Shown: positions 1 to 7,537 of the stretch, piece by piece
Position numbering within the stretch: the first letter of the stretch is position 1
How the letters are laid out: each line of letters opens with the position of its first letter
Assembly: GCA_910585255.1 (NCBI GenBank)
Contig: CAJUEI010000008.1
Span: forward strand, 1 to 33,977
Direction of reading: 5' to 3'
Length of the DNA: 33,977 bases
From: an uncultured Lachnospiraceae bacterium
GTDB taxonomy: Bacteria > Bacillota > Clostridia > Lachnospirales > Lachnospiraceae
Position numbers and translations under genes: made by a program
The notes under the pieces: model-generated
What the model was told of the DNA's origin: nothing
Database searches by the model: none
The model's input: the letters and a program-made list of their open reading frames with translations, nothing else

Positions 1-33
1 TGCAGACTCCCACTGAAAAGCTGCGATAGTAGC

Positions 34-205
34 TATGAGGTTATGAGCAAGTAGCAAAGCGGATTGCGAATATCCGATTTGACCTGTGTTATTCAGCTTT
101 TTTAACCTATCAAGGAAGTCCCCCGATTCTAAGCTGTGAAGGCGAAAGCGGTGGGTTGGGGGGCTTCCCAGCATAGGATTATGAGGAAGAAGCGGATTCC
201 GAATT
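34..205 (+). repeat. IS200/IS605-like palindromic element, two partial copies
   Basis: Positions 34-82 match, with about two differences, the tail of the element at 24432-24481 (opposite strand), including the small hairpin CGGAT...ATCCG. Positions 104-205 hold a second, more degenerate copy: a GGAAGTCCCCC / GGGGGGCTTCC palindrome (about 115-168) with the shared loop GGCGAAAGCGGTGGGTTGG, followed by a decayed tail. No transposase reading frame accompanies them. Subterminal hairpins like this are typical of IS200/IS605 ends, of non-autonomous derivatives, or of the guide-RNA-bearing end of TnpB elements; which applies is inference. The left limit may lie outside the window. Confidence 0.55.
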
Positions 206-252
206 TTTTTTGATGTATAAAAAACTAAATTATAATAAAAGAAGGTGAACAA

Positions 253-885
253 ATGGATCCGAATTCCTTTCCTACAAAGGGAAATTTAATCTCAGCTAAA
301 AATTCGTTAGCCCTTGCCAAACAAGGGTATGAATTAATGGATAAAAAGCGTAATATTTTAATCCGAGAATTAATGGATTTAATTGAAGAAGCGAAAGGAA
401 TCCAATCGGAAATTGATCAAGTTTTTACAGAAGCGTATATTTCTCTTCAAACTGCTAATGTCGAACTTGGTATTCATTATGTACAAGAAATTGCCGATAC
501 GGTTCCGGTTGAAAACTCAATTCGAATCAAAACCAGAAGTATTATGGGAACAGAAATTCCTCTTGTAGAGTATAATAAGCAGGCAGAACTCCCTACTTAT
601 GCATTTTATAGTACAACGGAATCACTTGATGAAGCAAAAACTTGCTTTGACAGAGTAAAAGAATTAACGATTCGGCTTTCTATGGTAGAAAATTCAGCTT
701 ATCGGTTAGCTGCCGATATTAAAAAGACTCAAAAACGTGCCAACGCACTAAAAAATATCACCATTCCTACTTATACAGAACGAGTAATTACTATTACCAA
801 TGCATTAGAAGAAAAAGAACGAGAAGAATTTACCCGTCTTAAGGTTATCAAACGAAATAGGAGCAATAAAGAATCATTGTGTTAA
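253..885 (+). CDS. ntpD: V-type ATP synthase subunit D
   Basis: Recognised as subunit D of the V/A-type ATPase, the central-stalk rotor subunit that couples ATP hydrolysis or synthesis in the V1 head to ion flow through the membrane Vo ring. Its 210 residues fit the family length. The N-terminus carries the family pattern PTKGNLISAKNSLALAKQGYE, followed by a long helix rich in K and E, and a C-terminal helix with TYTERVITITNALEEKEREE, which forms the other half of the antiparallel coiled coil. The start is ATG with an AGAAGGTGA ribosome site 6 bases upstream. It is normally the last gene of the ntp operon, whose other members would lie left of the window. The palindromic elements at 34-205 lie just upstream, so part of the preceding DNA may be an insertion. 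The family assignment is firm. Confidence 0.93.
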   Translation: MDPNSFPTKGNLISAKNSLALAKQGYELMDKKRNILIRELMDLIEEAKGIQSEIDQVFTEAYISLQTANVELGIHYVQEIADTVPVENSIRIKTRSIMGTEIPLVEYNKQAELPTYAFYSTTESLDEAKTCFDRVKELTIRLSMVENSAYRLAADIKKTQKRANALKNITIPTYTERVITITNALEEKEREEFTRLKVIKRNRSNKESLC

Positions 886-898
886 ATAGTATAAAAAG

Positions 899-939
899 AA
901 ATGGCTGCATAAAAAATAACCTTATTTATGCAGCCATTT
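899..939. terminator. Bidirectional terminator between ntpD and the LCP gene
   Basis: A perfect 15-bp stem (AAATGGCTGCATAAA pairing with TTTATGCAGCCATTT) lies between two convergent genes. A and T runs on its sides allow it to end transcription in both directions. Confidence 0.85.
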
Positions 940-979
940 AAAATTTACTGGTGTATTTTTATATAAGAGAATGATCCTG

Positions 980-2122
980 TTATTCTTTCATTCGGCTTTC
1001 CTTTTCTGTCTTATAGGTTTCATATCGATTTTTAGCTTCTTCTTCTGTATCTCCAAAAAGAAATTGATAATATTGAAGAATGTTCTCTTCCCAGTCTAAA
1101 ATCAATGGATAAGTTACACCATTATACTCCTTTGGCTCTGAAAAGTATCCATTAATCGGAACTTGAAATGTCTCCAGCGAATTTGCACGTTTTTCTACTA
1201 CACATTCCAAAATCTGTGCAATCTGTTCTTCGGATACACTTGTATTGATATATTTCAGACATTTCTTTGATAATGTCATTAAATCAAGAGGATTTCGCTT
1301 AATATACGTATTAAATATCGTATTCAATACTAACCGCTGCCGCTCTGTACGTCCATAGTCGTCATGTCCGTCTGTAGAAGTTCTTACATACCGAACACGG
1401 CAATATCCCAGTACCTGATTGCCATTTAAGTGATTCATTCCCGGCGAAACATTTCGATTCTCCGGTTTTGAAATATAATTTGTCGTATTTAGATAATTGG
1501 CTTCTGCTGTTGTCAATTCCAGATCAATTCCACCAATTAAATCAATCACTTCCTCAAAACTTTCAAAATTTACCCAAGCATAGCCATCTATATCAATCAT
1601 ATAATTATGCTCAATCGTCTCTAGTAATAGTTCCACACCACCCAATGCAAATGCCTGATTTAATTTATTATCCCGATAACCGGATATCTGAACCATTGTA
1701 TCACGTAAAATAGAGGTCAGCTTAATTTCACCCGTATCCATATTAATCGAAGCGATCATCATTGTATCCGTATTTTTTGCCCCTCCGATTTCCTCTACTC
1801 CATAGATTAGAAAATTACGAACAGGCTCGTCCTCATCATACCAAGGATCTGGCTTTGTCGTCTCTGTCTCTGCTTCCTCTAATACTTCTGTCTGTTTCTC
1901 TTCTGGTTCGGTTTCTACTTCCACCGACTGATAAATATACTTCGCTGCATATTGATACATAAGCCGCCTTCCGGTTTTTGTCCCAATTAAAAATCCTACG
2001 ACAAGCAGCAAAAGAACAATTGTAGCCAAAACCGCCAACCCAATAATCTTTCCCAACCCCATTGACTGTTTTTTCTTTCCTGTCATATCTTTTATCTCCA
2101 ATCCATTTTCGTACAAAAACAT
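980..2122 (-). CDS. LCP (LytR-CpsA-Psr) family protein
   Basis: LCP enzymes transfer undecaprenyl-linked glycopolymers (teichoic acid, capsule or other wall glycans) onto peptidoglycan on the outer face of the membrane. Seen: a short basic N-terminus, one membrane helix at about 25-47, an acidic E/T-rich linker (about 66-95), then the LCP domain with NTDTMM, TSILRDTMVQI (arginine and aspartate of the phosphate-binding pocket), NKLNQAFALGG, and CRVRY...DDYGRTERQRLVL. The 380-residue length is usual. Two starts are plausible: ATG at 2122 with AAGGG upstream, or residue 13 with GGAG upstream; the first is used here. It is a single gene with its own promoter (2151-2179). A substrate cannot be assigned because no glycan biosynthesis genes adjoin. 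Confidence 0.88.
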   Translation of the reverse strand: MFLYENGLEIKDMTGKKKQSMGLGKIIGLAVLATIVLLLLVVGFLIGTKTGRRLMYQYAAKYIYQSVEVETEPEEKQTEVLEEAETETTKPDPWYDEDEPVRNFLIYGVEEIGGAKNTDTMMIASINMDTGEIKLTSILRDTMVQISGYRDNKLNQAFALGGVELLLETIEHNYMIDIDGYAWVNFESFEEVIDLIGGIDLELTTAEANYLNTTNYISKPENRNVSPGMNHLNGNQVLGYCRVRYVRTSTDGHDDYGRTERQRLVLNTIFNTYIKRNPLDLMTLSKKCLKYINTSVSEEQIAQILECVVEKRANSLETFQVPINGYFSEPKEYNGVTYPLILDWEENILQYYQFLFGDTEEEAKNRYETYKTEKESRMKE

Positions 2123-2150
2123 ATAATTCCCTTTTTCTTTATCTTGTTAA

Positions 2151-2179
2151 GTTATACCATTTTATCCTAACAGAGTCAA
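2151..2179 (-). promoter_or_regulatory. Sigma-A type promoter of the LCP gene
   Basis: On the minus strand TTGACT (2179-2174) and TATAAC (2156-2151) are separated by exactly 17 bases, about 30 bases upstream of the LCP start codon. Confidence 0.75.
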
Positions 2180-2267
2180 TCGAATTTTGTCATTTTTCAT
2201 CATTTTCTAAGAAATTTCCCTCTACAGATAAATGAGTCATCCCCAAACATACAGTCAGGAAAAAACA

Positions 2268-2511
2268 GCTAGAGTGGGGAAACAATCCCTTTTCCCTGTG
2301 ACTTCGAAGGAAAGTTAGAAGGTCTTATGCTTCTGTCGATCCACCAGGATTTTTGCCATCTTCTGATGGCAAAAAAGGGGTGTGTTTAGCCCGCTGTACG
2401 GGCGAATTGCACCCCGGTCCGTCCGGCTGAATAAACTTCCAATCAGAAGCATTAGACTTTCTACTTTCCGAAGAGCGGAACAGGGAAAAGGGATTGTTTC
2501 CCCACTCTAGC
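2268..2511 (+). repeat. Structured repeat, copy A (type 1)
   Basis: First of five related elements. The outer arms 2268-2299 and 2480-2511 are perfectly complementary over 32 bp. Inside follow, in order: CTTCGAAGGAAAG pairing with CTTTCCGAAG around an AGG bulge; a long helix (GTCTTATGCTTCTG with CAGAAGCATTAGAC); a small GATCC...GGATT hairpin; a terminator-like hairpin TTTTTGCCATC...GATGGCAAAAA; a nested stem GGGGTG...CACCCC enclosing GCCCG...CGGGC; and a CCGG-TCCGT-CCGG hairpin. It lies between the upstream region of the LCP gene and the 3' end of the biosynthetic operon, both of which read on the other strand. C-rich short repeats (ACTCCAGCGTCC, CCACTCTCC) follow to about 2557. Rest of the 2123-2655 gap: promoter of the LCP gene and a terminator. 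Confidence 0.85.
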
Positions 2512-2596
2512 GTCCCCCACTCCAGCGTCCCCCCACCCTCCACTCTCCACTCTCCAAAACCCAAATAAATTCTTACACCATTTTCAAATTAGCATA

Positions 2597-2646
2597 CAAA
2601 AAAATTACTTATCAAAATAATCCCATCGACTATCCCAATAAGTAAT
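2597..2646 (-). terminator. Terminator of the SCP2-hydrolase-C-ACP-A operon
   Basis: On the minus strand, ten bases past the stop codon of the ligase, ATTACTTAT (2646-2638) pairs with ATAAGTAAT (2612-2604) and is followed by a T run. Confidence 0.85.
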
Positions 2647-2655
2647 CTTTTATCC

Positions 2656-4164
2656 CTAATATCTCTTAATCTTCTTAGACGGTGTTTTCTCAAATTCAGT
2701 TTCTCTTACCGTCAGCCGATAGATTTTTTTATACGCCACTGCTTCTTGATTATACGCATCAATAATCTGCTGCAGCACTCCCTTTACATCAGAAATTTCC
2801 TGTTTCTTTACATATTCATAATCAGGAAAAATCTCCGCTTCAATTACTCCATCTTTCTCTCGAACTAAAACCTCTTGTATGATTCGGTTTTCGCTAAGTT
2901 TATTCTCTAATTCCTCTGGTGAAACATTCTCTCCGTTTTTTGTAATAATCAGATTTTTCTTTCTTCCGGTCAGAAAAACAAATCCATCCTTATCTACATA
3001 TCCTAAATCCCCTGTTTTCAGCCAGCCATCTTCCAACGTCTCCGCTGTCTCTTCCGGCATTTTATAATACCCCAGCATTACACTGCTTCCACGAACCCAG
3101 AGTTCCGAATCCACCACTTTTGCCTCACAATTTGGAATCAGTTGTCCAACAGACTCTTTTTTTATATTCCAGCTTAAACTGGTACTAATTACTGGGGCAC
3201 ACTCTGTCATTCCATACCCCTGCAAAATAGTAATTCCATAGCTGTTAAATAAATCTATAAAAGCTGGATTGAGATAAGCACCGCCGCTGCAGATGGTATG
3301 AAGCTGTTCTCCAAAGACCTCTTTTTTTACAATCTCTTTTGGCAATCCTGCCACCTCTTCTAATTTCTTCGCAAATGTTTCTATCATAAGAGGCACCATT
3401 AAAATCATATTCGGCTGAAATAACTTAATATTTTTAGCCACCCGAAGCAGAGAATCATTTATACAGATAATACTTCCAAGGGAAAGTCCCTTTAATATAT
3501 CCATGCTCAAACAGTAGGCATGATGAATCGGAAGAACCGAAAGCACCACTGTCCTAGGCGGAATCTTCATATCCAGACAGGTTGCATCCTCTGCCAGATT
3601 TCTATGTGTCAGCATAACACCCTTGCTCTTTCCGGTCGTTCCAGAAGTAAACATAATCGTAGCCAGACTGTCCGGCTCCGGCATCCTACTGCAGACCCCT
3701 CTATACTTTACTAAAAGCTGCGAAAAAGACAAAATCTCTTCGTCACTCTCTTCTTTCTGCATAGAAATCACATAGTTTAATTTTGGACATTCCTTCTTTG
3801 CAATCGCTATTACATCCGCCCGAATTTCATCAATCACTAATACCGTTGCATCTGCTCTGTCGATTAATTCACACATCTCTTTTGCAGGAAGGGAAACATC
3901 CAGCGGAACTGCCACGCTGCCGCTGTTTACTATACCAAAATAAGCTACCAGCCAGGCGTAGGAAGTCATTCCGGTTACTGCAATATGATTCCCCTGTTCC
4001 CCAAGTCTCTGCAGTACACAAGAAAAACTTTCACTATCCTCCTTTAATTGCGTATAGGTCTTTGCCTCAACCATATCTTTTCCGATTTTATAACGAATGG
4101 CATCCTCTGCCCCATATTGTGCTTCGGACTGTACCAAAATATCACGAATTGTACTTAATCTCAT
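2656..4164 (-). CDS. AMP-forming acyl/aminoacyl ligase (ANL superfamily)
   Basis: This adenylating enzyme activates a carboxylic acid with ATP and passes the acyl group to a thiol, here most likely the carrier protein encoded just upstream. Seen: the ATP-binding loop TIMFTSGTTGKSKG (about 169-182), GYGMTEC (316-322), GWLKTGD (380-386), the hinge TGRKKNLI (399-406), and a C-terminal PSKKIKR holding the likely catalytic lysine. Its 502 residues match stand-alone ligases. It is the last gene of the five-gene operon, 34 bp after the carrier protein. Annotation pipelines may call it a long-chain fatty acid CoA ligase. The free-standing carrier and condensation partners argue instead for a dedicated loading enzyme, of NRPS A-domain or fatty acyl-AMP ligase type. 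Substrate unknown. Confidence 0.85.
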   Translation of the reverse strand: MRLSTIRDILVQSEAQYGAEDAIRYKIGKDMVEAKTYTQLKEDSESFSCVLQRLGEQGNHIAVTGMTSYAWLVAYFGIVNSGSVAVPLDVSLPAKEMCELIDRADATVLVIDEIRADVIAIAKKECPKLNYVISMQKEESDEEILSFSQLLVKYRGVCSRMPEPDSLATIMFTSGTTGKSKGVMLTHRNLAEDATCLDMKIPPRTVVLSVLPIHHAYCLSMDILKGLSLGSIICINDSLLRVAKNIKLFQPNMILMVPLMIETFAKKLEEVAGLPKEIVKKEVFGEQLHTICSGGAYLNPAFIDLFNSYGITILQGYGMTECAPVISTSLSWNIKKESVGQLIPNCEAKVVDSELWVRGSSVMLGYYKMPEETAETLEDGWLKTGDLGYVDKDGFVFLTGRKKNLIITKNGENVSPEELENKLSENRIIQEVLVREKDGVIEAEIFPDYEYVKKQEISDVKGVLQQIIDAYNQEAVAYKKIYRLTVRETEFEKTPSKKIKRY

Positions 4165-4198
4165 CTCTGTTCTCCCTTTTTACCAAAACTCTCCATAA

Positions 4199-4426
4199 TT
4201 AAGCGGAAATTTTCTCCAAATACTCCACTGCTTCCCGAACGGTTTGAATATTTGCTGCTTCCTTTTGATCAATTTCTATATCAAACTCTTCCTCTAATTC
4301 TCCAAGCATACTCATAAAATCAAAAGAAGTAAATCCTAAATCCTCCATAAAACGGGAATCCGGTGTAATCTGTGCTGCTTCTACCTCTACATAATTGCTG
4401 ATTAATTCTACTAATTTTTCAAACAT
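4199..4426 (-). CDS. Acyl/peptidyl carrier protein
   Basis: A 75-residue carrier protein with the four-helix pattern of ACP/PCP domains. The phosphopantetheine attachment serine is in DLGFTSFDFM (Ser34), where the usual DSL is TSF. An acidic helix follows (GELEEEFDIEID). It would carry a thioester-bound intermediate between the ligase downstream and the condensation protein upstream. Start ATG with GAGG upstream. It is clearly not the housekeeping AcpP of fatty acid synthesis, because it is embedded in a dedicated operon and has the altered motif, although a lipid acyl cargo is still possible. No phosphopantetheinyl transferase gene is seen in the window. Confidence 0.9.
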   Translation of the reverse strand: MFEKLVELISNYVEVEAAQITPDSRFMEDLGFTSFDFMSMLGELEEEFDIEIDQKEAANIQTVREAVEYLEKISA

Positions 4427-4458
4427 AGTTTTCTTTTCCTCTTTATTTTTTATACTGT

Positions 4459-5859
4459 TTATACCAACTTAATAATCTCGCCAATTGTAAGATTTGGTCT
4501 TTCAATTCCTTTAAACATAATCTTACATACATAATAATAAAAGAATTCTAATTTTTCTTTAGAAATTGCCTTAATCTGATGCTCAAAATTAAAATCTAAT
4601 CCGTTGTCCTCCGAGCGGTGCATAACTGTAAGATACATTGCCTGTGTAGTGGCACCATTTGGATACCACTTAGTCTTATAGTGGATATCTCCCAGTTTAT
4701 CCAATCCCTTTTCTTTTAAAGTCAAAGGCTGATACGTAAGCGACATCGGCTCATAGGTCTGTCCTGGCTTTGTCGGATAAGTCTTTCCCCGATGTGCAAA
4801 GTAAGCAACTGGATCATAATTTGCATGCCGAAACAGTTCATTCTGTGCATCCCGAATCTCATAAATTCCCTCTAAAAAGGTCTTGCTTGGTTCAATAATT
4901 GTCCGCAACGGGAAGGAATGAATTCGTGTTCCGCCAGACTTTTTCTCTTTTAATGTTGCCCGCCGTGCAATCGCCGTATTAATCGAAACATCATCATTTC
5001 CATTCATCTTTTGAAAATAAGTACGCAGTCCCATCAGTAAAAGACAAGCTAAAGAAATATGATGCTCTTCGCAAAAATCCATCAGCCGCTTTGTCGGCTC
5101 CTCTTCTAAATGAAAAATATCCAGTGCGGAATCTACACAATCAGTCGCATTAACAGCAGCCCGCAGGTTAGGATTATTTTCTTTCTTTCTCTCATTTTCT
5201 AATACCTGAGAACCATCTATCGCATTATAAATCGGCTCAGAACGTTCAATTAATTTTTCAAAAAATTCTATATCTTTTTCCTTTGCTCTCGATCCCTCTT
5301 CGTATGCCAAATCTTTCTTTAACTGCTCAATATAAGAAGCCATTTCCTTTGGATACTCTACTCCCTCATATTTTGCATTACAGTAAATCTCAATAATATC
5401 TTTCATAAAGCAGATTAAAGACTGAGCGTCCATTGTCAGATGATCGACCAAAAGATAGATCCCGCTGAATCCGTCAGAAGTTTTAATCATCACAATCCGA
5501 TTCTGAGGAGAATCATGGTGGTCAAACGGTACTTCCGTCCAACTTCTCATCACTGCTTCTGCTTCTTCCATAGACTGATTCGAAAAATCTACAAATTCAA
5601 TCTCCCGTTCTTCCTTCTCTACTATATACTGATACCAATTTCCTTCTTTATCCTCTGCAAACCGAAGCCGCATCGCCTCACACCGCTCATACGCCTTATA
5701 GATTGCCTGTCTTAATACTTCCCAATCCAACTCTACTTCAATTGTCAAACTGGTTCCGATATTTAATACCTGTTTCTTCGGACAAAAATTCAGGTAATAA
5801 AAATGAAATTTCTGTGCTGCAGTCAATGGATATACTTTATACCCTTTTCTTGTTTTCAT
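4459..5859 (-). CDS. Stand-alone condensation-domain protein
   Basis: A 466-residue protein of the CoA-dependent acyltransferase fold (NRPS condensation domain, PapA or WS/DGAT type). It would join a carrier-bound acyl or aminoacyl group to an amine or alcohol. The HHxxxD active-site motif appears as VDHLTMD, so the catalytic second histidine (His140) and the aspartate (Asp144) are kept, while the first histidine is Asp. N-terminal PLTAAQKFHFYY matches the start of condensation domains. It is not fused to A or T domains, which here are separate genes. Start ATG with GAGAGG 5 bases upstream. Products of such trans-acting C proteins include N-acyl amino acids, lipopeptides and esters. Nothing in the sequence fixes the acceptor. 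Confidence 0.82.
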   Translation of the reverse strand: MKTRKGYKVYPLTAAQKFHFYYLNFCPKKQVLNIGTSLTIEVELDWEVLRQAIYKAYERCEAMRLRFAEDKEGNWYQYIVEKEEREIEFVDFSNQSMEEAEAVMRSWTEVPFDHHDSPQNRIVMIKTSDGFSGIYLLVDHLTMDAQSLICFMKDIIEIYCNAKYEGVEYPKEMASYIEQLKKDLAYEEGSRAKEKDIEFFEKLIERSEPIYNAIDGSQVLENERKKENNPNLRAAVNATDCVDSALDIFHLEEEPTKRLMDFCEEHHISLACLLLMGLRTYFQKMNGNDDVSINTAIARRATLKEKKSGGTRIHSFPLRTIIEPSKTFLEGIYEIRDAQNELFRHANYDPVAYFAHRGKTYPTKPGQTYEPMSLTYQPLTLKEKGLDKLGDIHYKTKWYPNGATTQAMYLTVMHRSEDNGLDFNFEHQIKAISKEKLEFFYYYVCKIMFKGIERPNLTIGEIIKLV

Positions 5860-5899
5860 AATTTTCCTCTCCGTTTCTGATTCCCTGCTCTTTTTTAAT

Positions 5900-6835
5900 C
5901 TAGATACTGTCTATAAACTGATCCAAAGCGTGCTCATAAGCCTCCATATCTTTATAATAACTCTCCGCATGAGCCGCTCCCTTAATAATTAGCTTTGTCT
6001 TTGGTGAAGCACAATTTCTATAAATTTCTTCACACATCTGATATGGAACAAAGGTATCGGCATCCCCATGGATCAACAGTATCGGTATCGTTGCTTTTCT
6101 CACTTCTCTGGCTGCATTGCACTCATCCATTCCATACCCCGCTTTTTTCCGATTGATTTGGTCTGTAATCGAAATTAATGGAAAAGCAGGCAGATGGTAC
6201 ATACTGTGCAGAACATGCGTAAATACTTCCTTTGGAGAAGTAAAACCGCAATCCGATATAATTCCTTTTACTTGCTTTGGCAGCTTTAACCCGCTGCACA
6301 TCAATACCGTTGCACCTCCCATAGACGTCCCATGCAGAAGAATCTGTACCTCTTCTCCACACTGTTCTATAATCCAGTGAATCCAGCAAAGTGCATCTTT
6401 TCTGTCTAAACAGCCAAACCCAATATATTCTCCCTCACTCTTCCCATGTGCCCTTGCATCTGGAAGCAGCATACTATAACCATGTCTTCTGTAATAATCC
6501 GAAAGCCCGATATAATCACTTAACCCCTGACTGGTATAGCCGTGAAAGCAAATCACAACTTTCTTTTCGTCCTGATTTGGAAAATAATTGGCATACAGTT
6601 TTAAACCGTCCTCTGACCGAATCGAAATTTCTTTATGCGGCTGTGCCATCATCACTTCTTTTCTCGCCTGAATCAGTTCCATATACTGACTCCAATCGGT
6701 TCCGGCCATCTTGATTGTCCGCTCTACTTTAGCATTATTTCGTTTCATTGTACGGCGGTAAAAATAAGCTGCCTCTCCTATCTGTGCCGCCGTAAGGACA
6801 CCTGCAACTGCGGCTGCCTTTCCCAATTTGCCCAT
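5900..6835 (-). CDS. Alpha/beta hydrolase with N-terminal membrane anchor
   Basis: A serine hydrolase with nucleophile elbow HGTSMGG (Ser171), acid in HGDADTFVP (Asp260) and histidine in AAHAES (His289); the oxyanion region is CFHGYTSQG. The ATG at 6835 is chosen because AGAGAGGCG lies 5 bases upstream; a longer reading to 6904 would overlap the next gene. From this start an alanine-rich hydrophobic stretch (about residues 7-25) suggests a membrane anchor. In the operon it lies between the SCP2-like and condensation genes. It could act as a thioesterase releasing or editing the product, or as a hydrolase of the finished molecule. General similarity is to the YqkD/FrsA-like bacterial hydrolases with unknown substrates. 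Confidence 0.82.
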   Translation of the reverse strand: MGKLGKAAAVAGVLTAAQIGEAAYFYRRTMKRNNAKVERTIKMAGTDWSQYMELIQARKEVMMAQPHKEISIRSEDGLKLYANYFPNQDEKKVVICFHGYTSQGLSDYIGLSDYYRRHGYSMLLPDARAHGKSEGEYIGFGCLDRKDALCWIHWIIEQCGEEVQILLHGTSMGGATVLMCSGLKLPKQVKGIISDCGFTSPKEVFTHVLHSMYHLPAFPLISITDQINRKKAGYGMDECNAAREVRKATIPILLIHGDADTFVPYQMCEEIYRNCASPKTKLIIKGAAHAESYYKDMEAYEHALDQFIDSI

Positions 6836-6881
6836 AAAAACGCCTCTCTTTCCTGCTTTTCCACTACAATCCGTTTCTTGT

Positions 6882-7217
6882 TTATTTCTTCTTTTTCTTA
6901 TCAATAAATTCTTTTAATTTTAATGCCTTTTCAATATTACCCTCTACCTTTAACTTCTGCAGCGTCACTGCTACAATCGGATCTAATTTGCCGGAAGCAA
7001 TCTTCATCAGTACTTCTGCAGATGCTGTAAACATCGCATCTCTGTCATAATATTCATAAGGTTCTACCGATAAAACCCCGTCTTTTACCTCTACATAAAA
7101 GATTCCCCCTGCTTCTCCCTCAATATTAAACTGATATGCCAAATGTTCTTTGACATCACTTACATCCGCCACCATAAATTCTTCCTTTACCTTTGCAAAA
7201 AAATCTGCATATGTCAT
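6882..7217 (-). CDS. SCP2 sterol-binding-like domain protein
   Basis: A small (111-residue) single-domain protein with the SCP2 pattern: GIFYVEVKDGVLSVEPYEY, then DAMFTASAEVLMKIASGKLDPIVAVTLQKLKVEGNIEKALKL. SCP2 folds bind hydrophobic ligands such as lipids or acyl chains in a cavity. The start at 7217 is preferred over 7253 because AAGGAGA lies 9 bases upstream of it, and because the longer form would add a lysine/glutamate-rich tail that overlaps the promoter region. It is the first gene of the operon, directly behind the operator-bearing promoter, and in context it suggests that the pathway handles a lipophilic molecule. The terminal run of lysines (IDKKKKK) may favour membrane or acidic partner contact. 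Confidence 0.8.
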   Translation of the reverse strand: MTYADFFAKVKEEFMVADVSDVKEHLAYQFNIEGEAGGIFYVEVKDGVLSVEPYEYYDRDAMFTASAEVLMKIASGKLDPIVAVTLQKLKVEGNIEKALKLKEFIDKKKKK

Positions 7218-7246
7218 TTCTTTTTTCTCCTTCTCTCTTTTATTTT

Positions 7247-7303
7247 CGACCAACGGTCGTATGTTCTGATAACTAAAATATCACTTTTTCGACTATCGGT
7301 CAA
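7247..7303 (-). promoter_or_regulatory. Operon promoter with two TetR-type operators
   Basis: Minus-strand -35 TTGACC (7303-7298) and -10 TATTTT (7280-7275) are 17 bases apart. Two related near-palindromic sites flank it: CGACCAACGGTCG (7247-7259, perfect 5-bp arms) just downstream of the start point, and CGACTATCGGTCA (7290-7302) overlapping the -35. Placement on both sides of the core promoter is a classic repressor arrangement. The divergent TetR gene at 7538 is the obvious candidate to bind here. Confidence 0.72.
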
Positions 7304-7360
7304 TATCTTTTCCCCCAAATTTTTAAAATTTTTTTCTTCTTTTTTATAAAAATTCCCATC

Positions 7361-7388
7361 TTGCTTCTTGCCGCATTTCTGTTATAAT
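7361..7388 (+). promoter_or_regulatory. Promoter of the tetR-type gene
   Basis: TTGCTT (7361-7366), 16-base spacer, TATAAT (7383-7388). This leaves a leader of roughly 140 bases before the TetR start, in which no convincing hairpin or riboswitch was recognised. Confidence 0.6.
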
Positions 7389-7537
7389 AGTTCTATTATA
7401 GATGCATATTACAATTTTCCTGGCAGCATACAGTATAGGTTTTCCAAAAGCTGCTTCCTTTATCCGGCAACTAATGGTCTTTCTAACCTTTCCTGCTTCT
7501 GCATTACTTTAGGAAATAAAACAGAAAGGTGGTAATT

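Noticed and set aside
2268..2511. Hammerhead, group II intron or IscB-associated (HEARO-type) RNA as identity of the repeat
   Set aside because: I could not find the hammerhead core, the GUGYG intron start or an adjacent nuclease gene. Identity is left open.
2325..2564. 79-codon open frame over structured repeat A, and similar frames at 13456-13737, 14105-14331, 25263-25493 and 25799-26179
   Set aside because: These frames lie inside the five-copy elements, differ in frame and strand between copies, and their conserved features are base-paired arms rather than codons. No ribosome sites support them.
6836..6904. Longer start for the alpha/beta hydrolase
   Set aside because: It would overlap the SCP2 gene, and a better ribosome site precedes the ATG at 6835.
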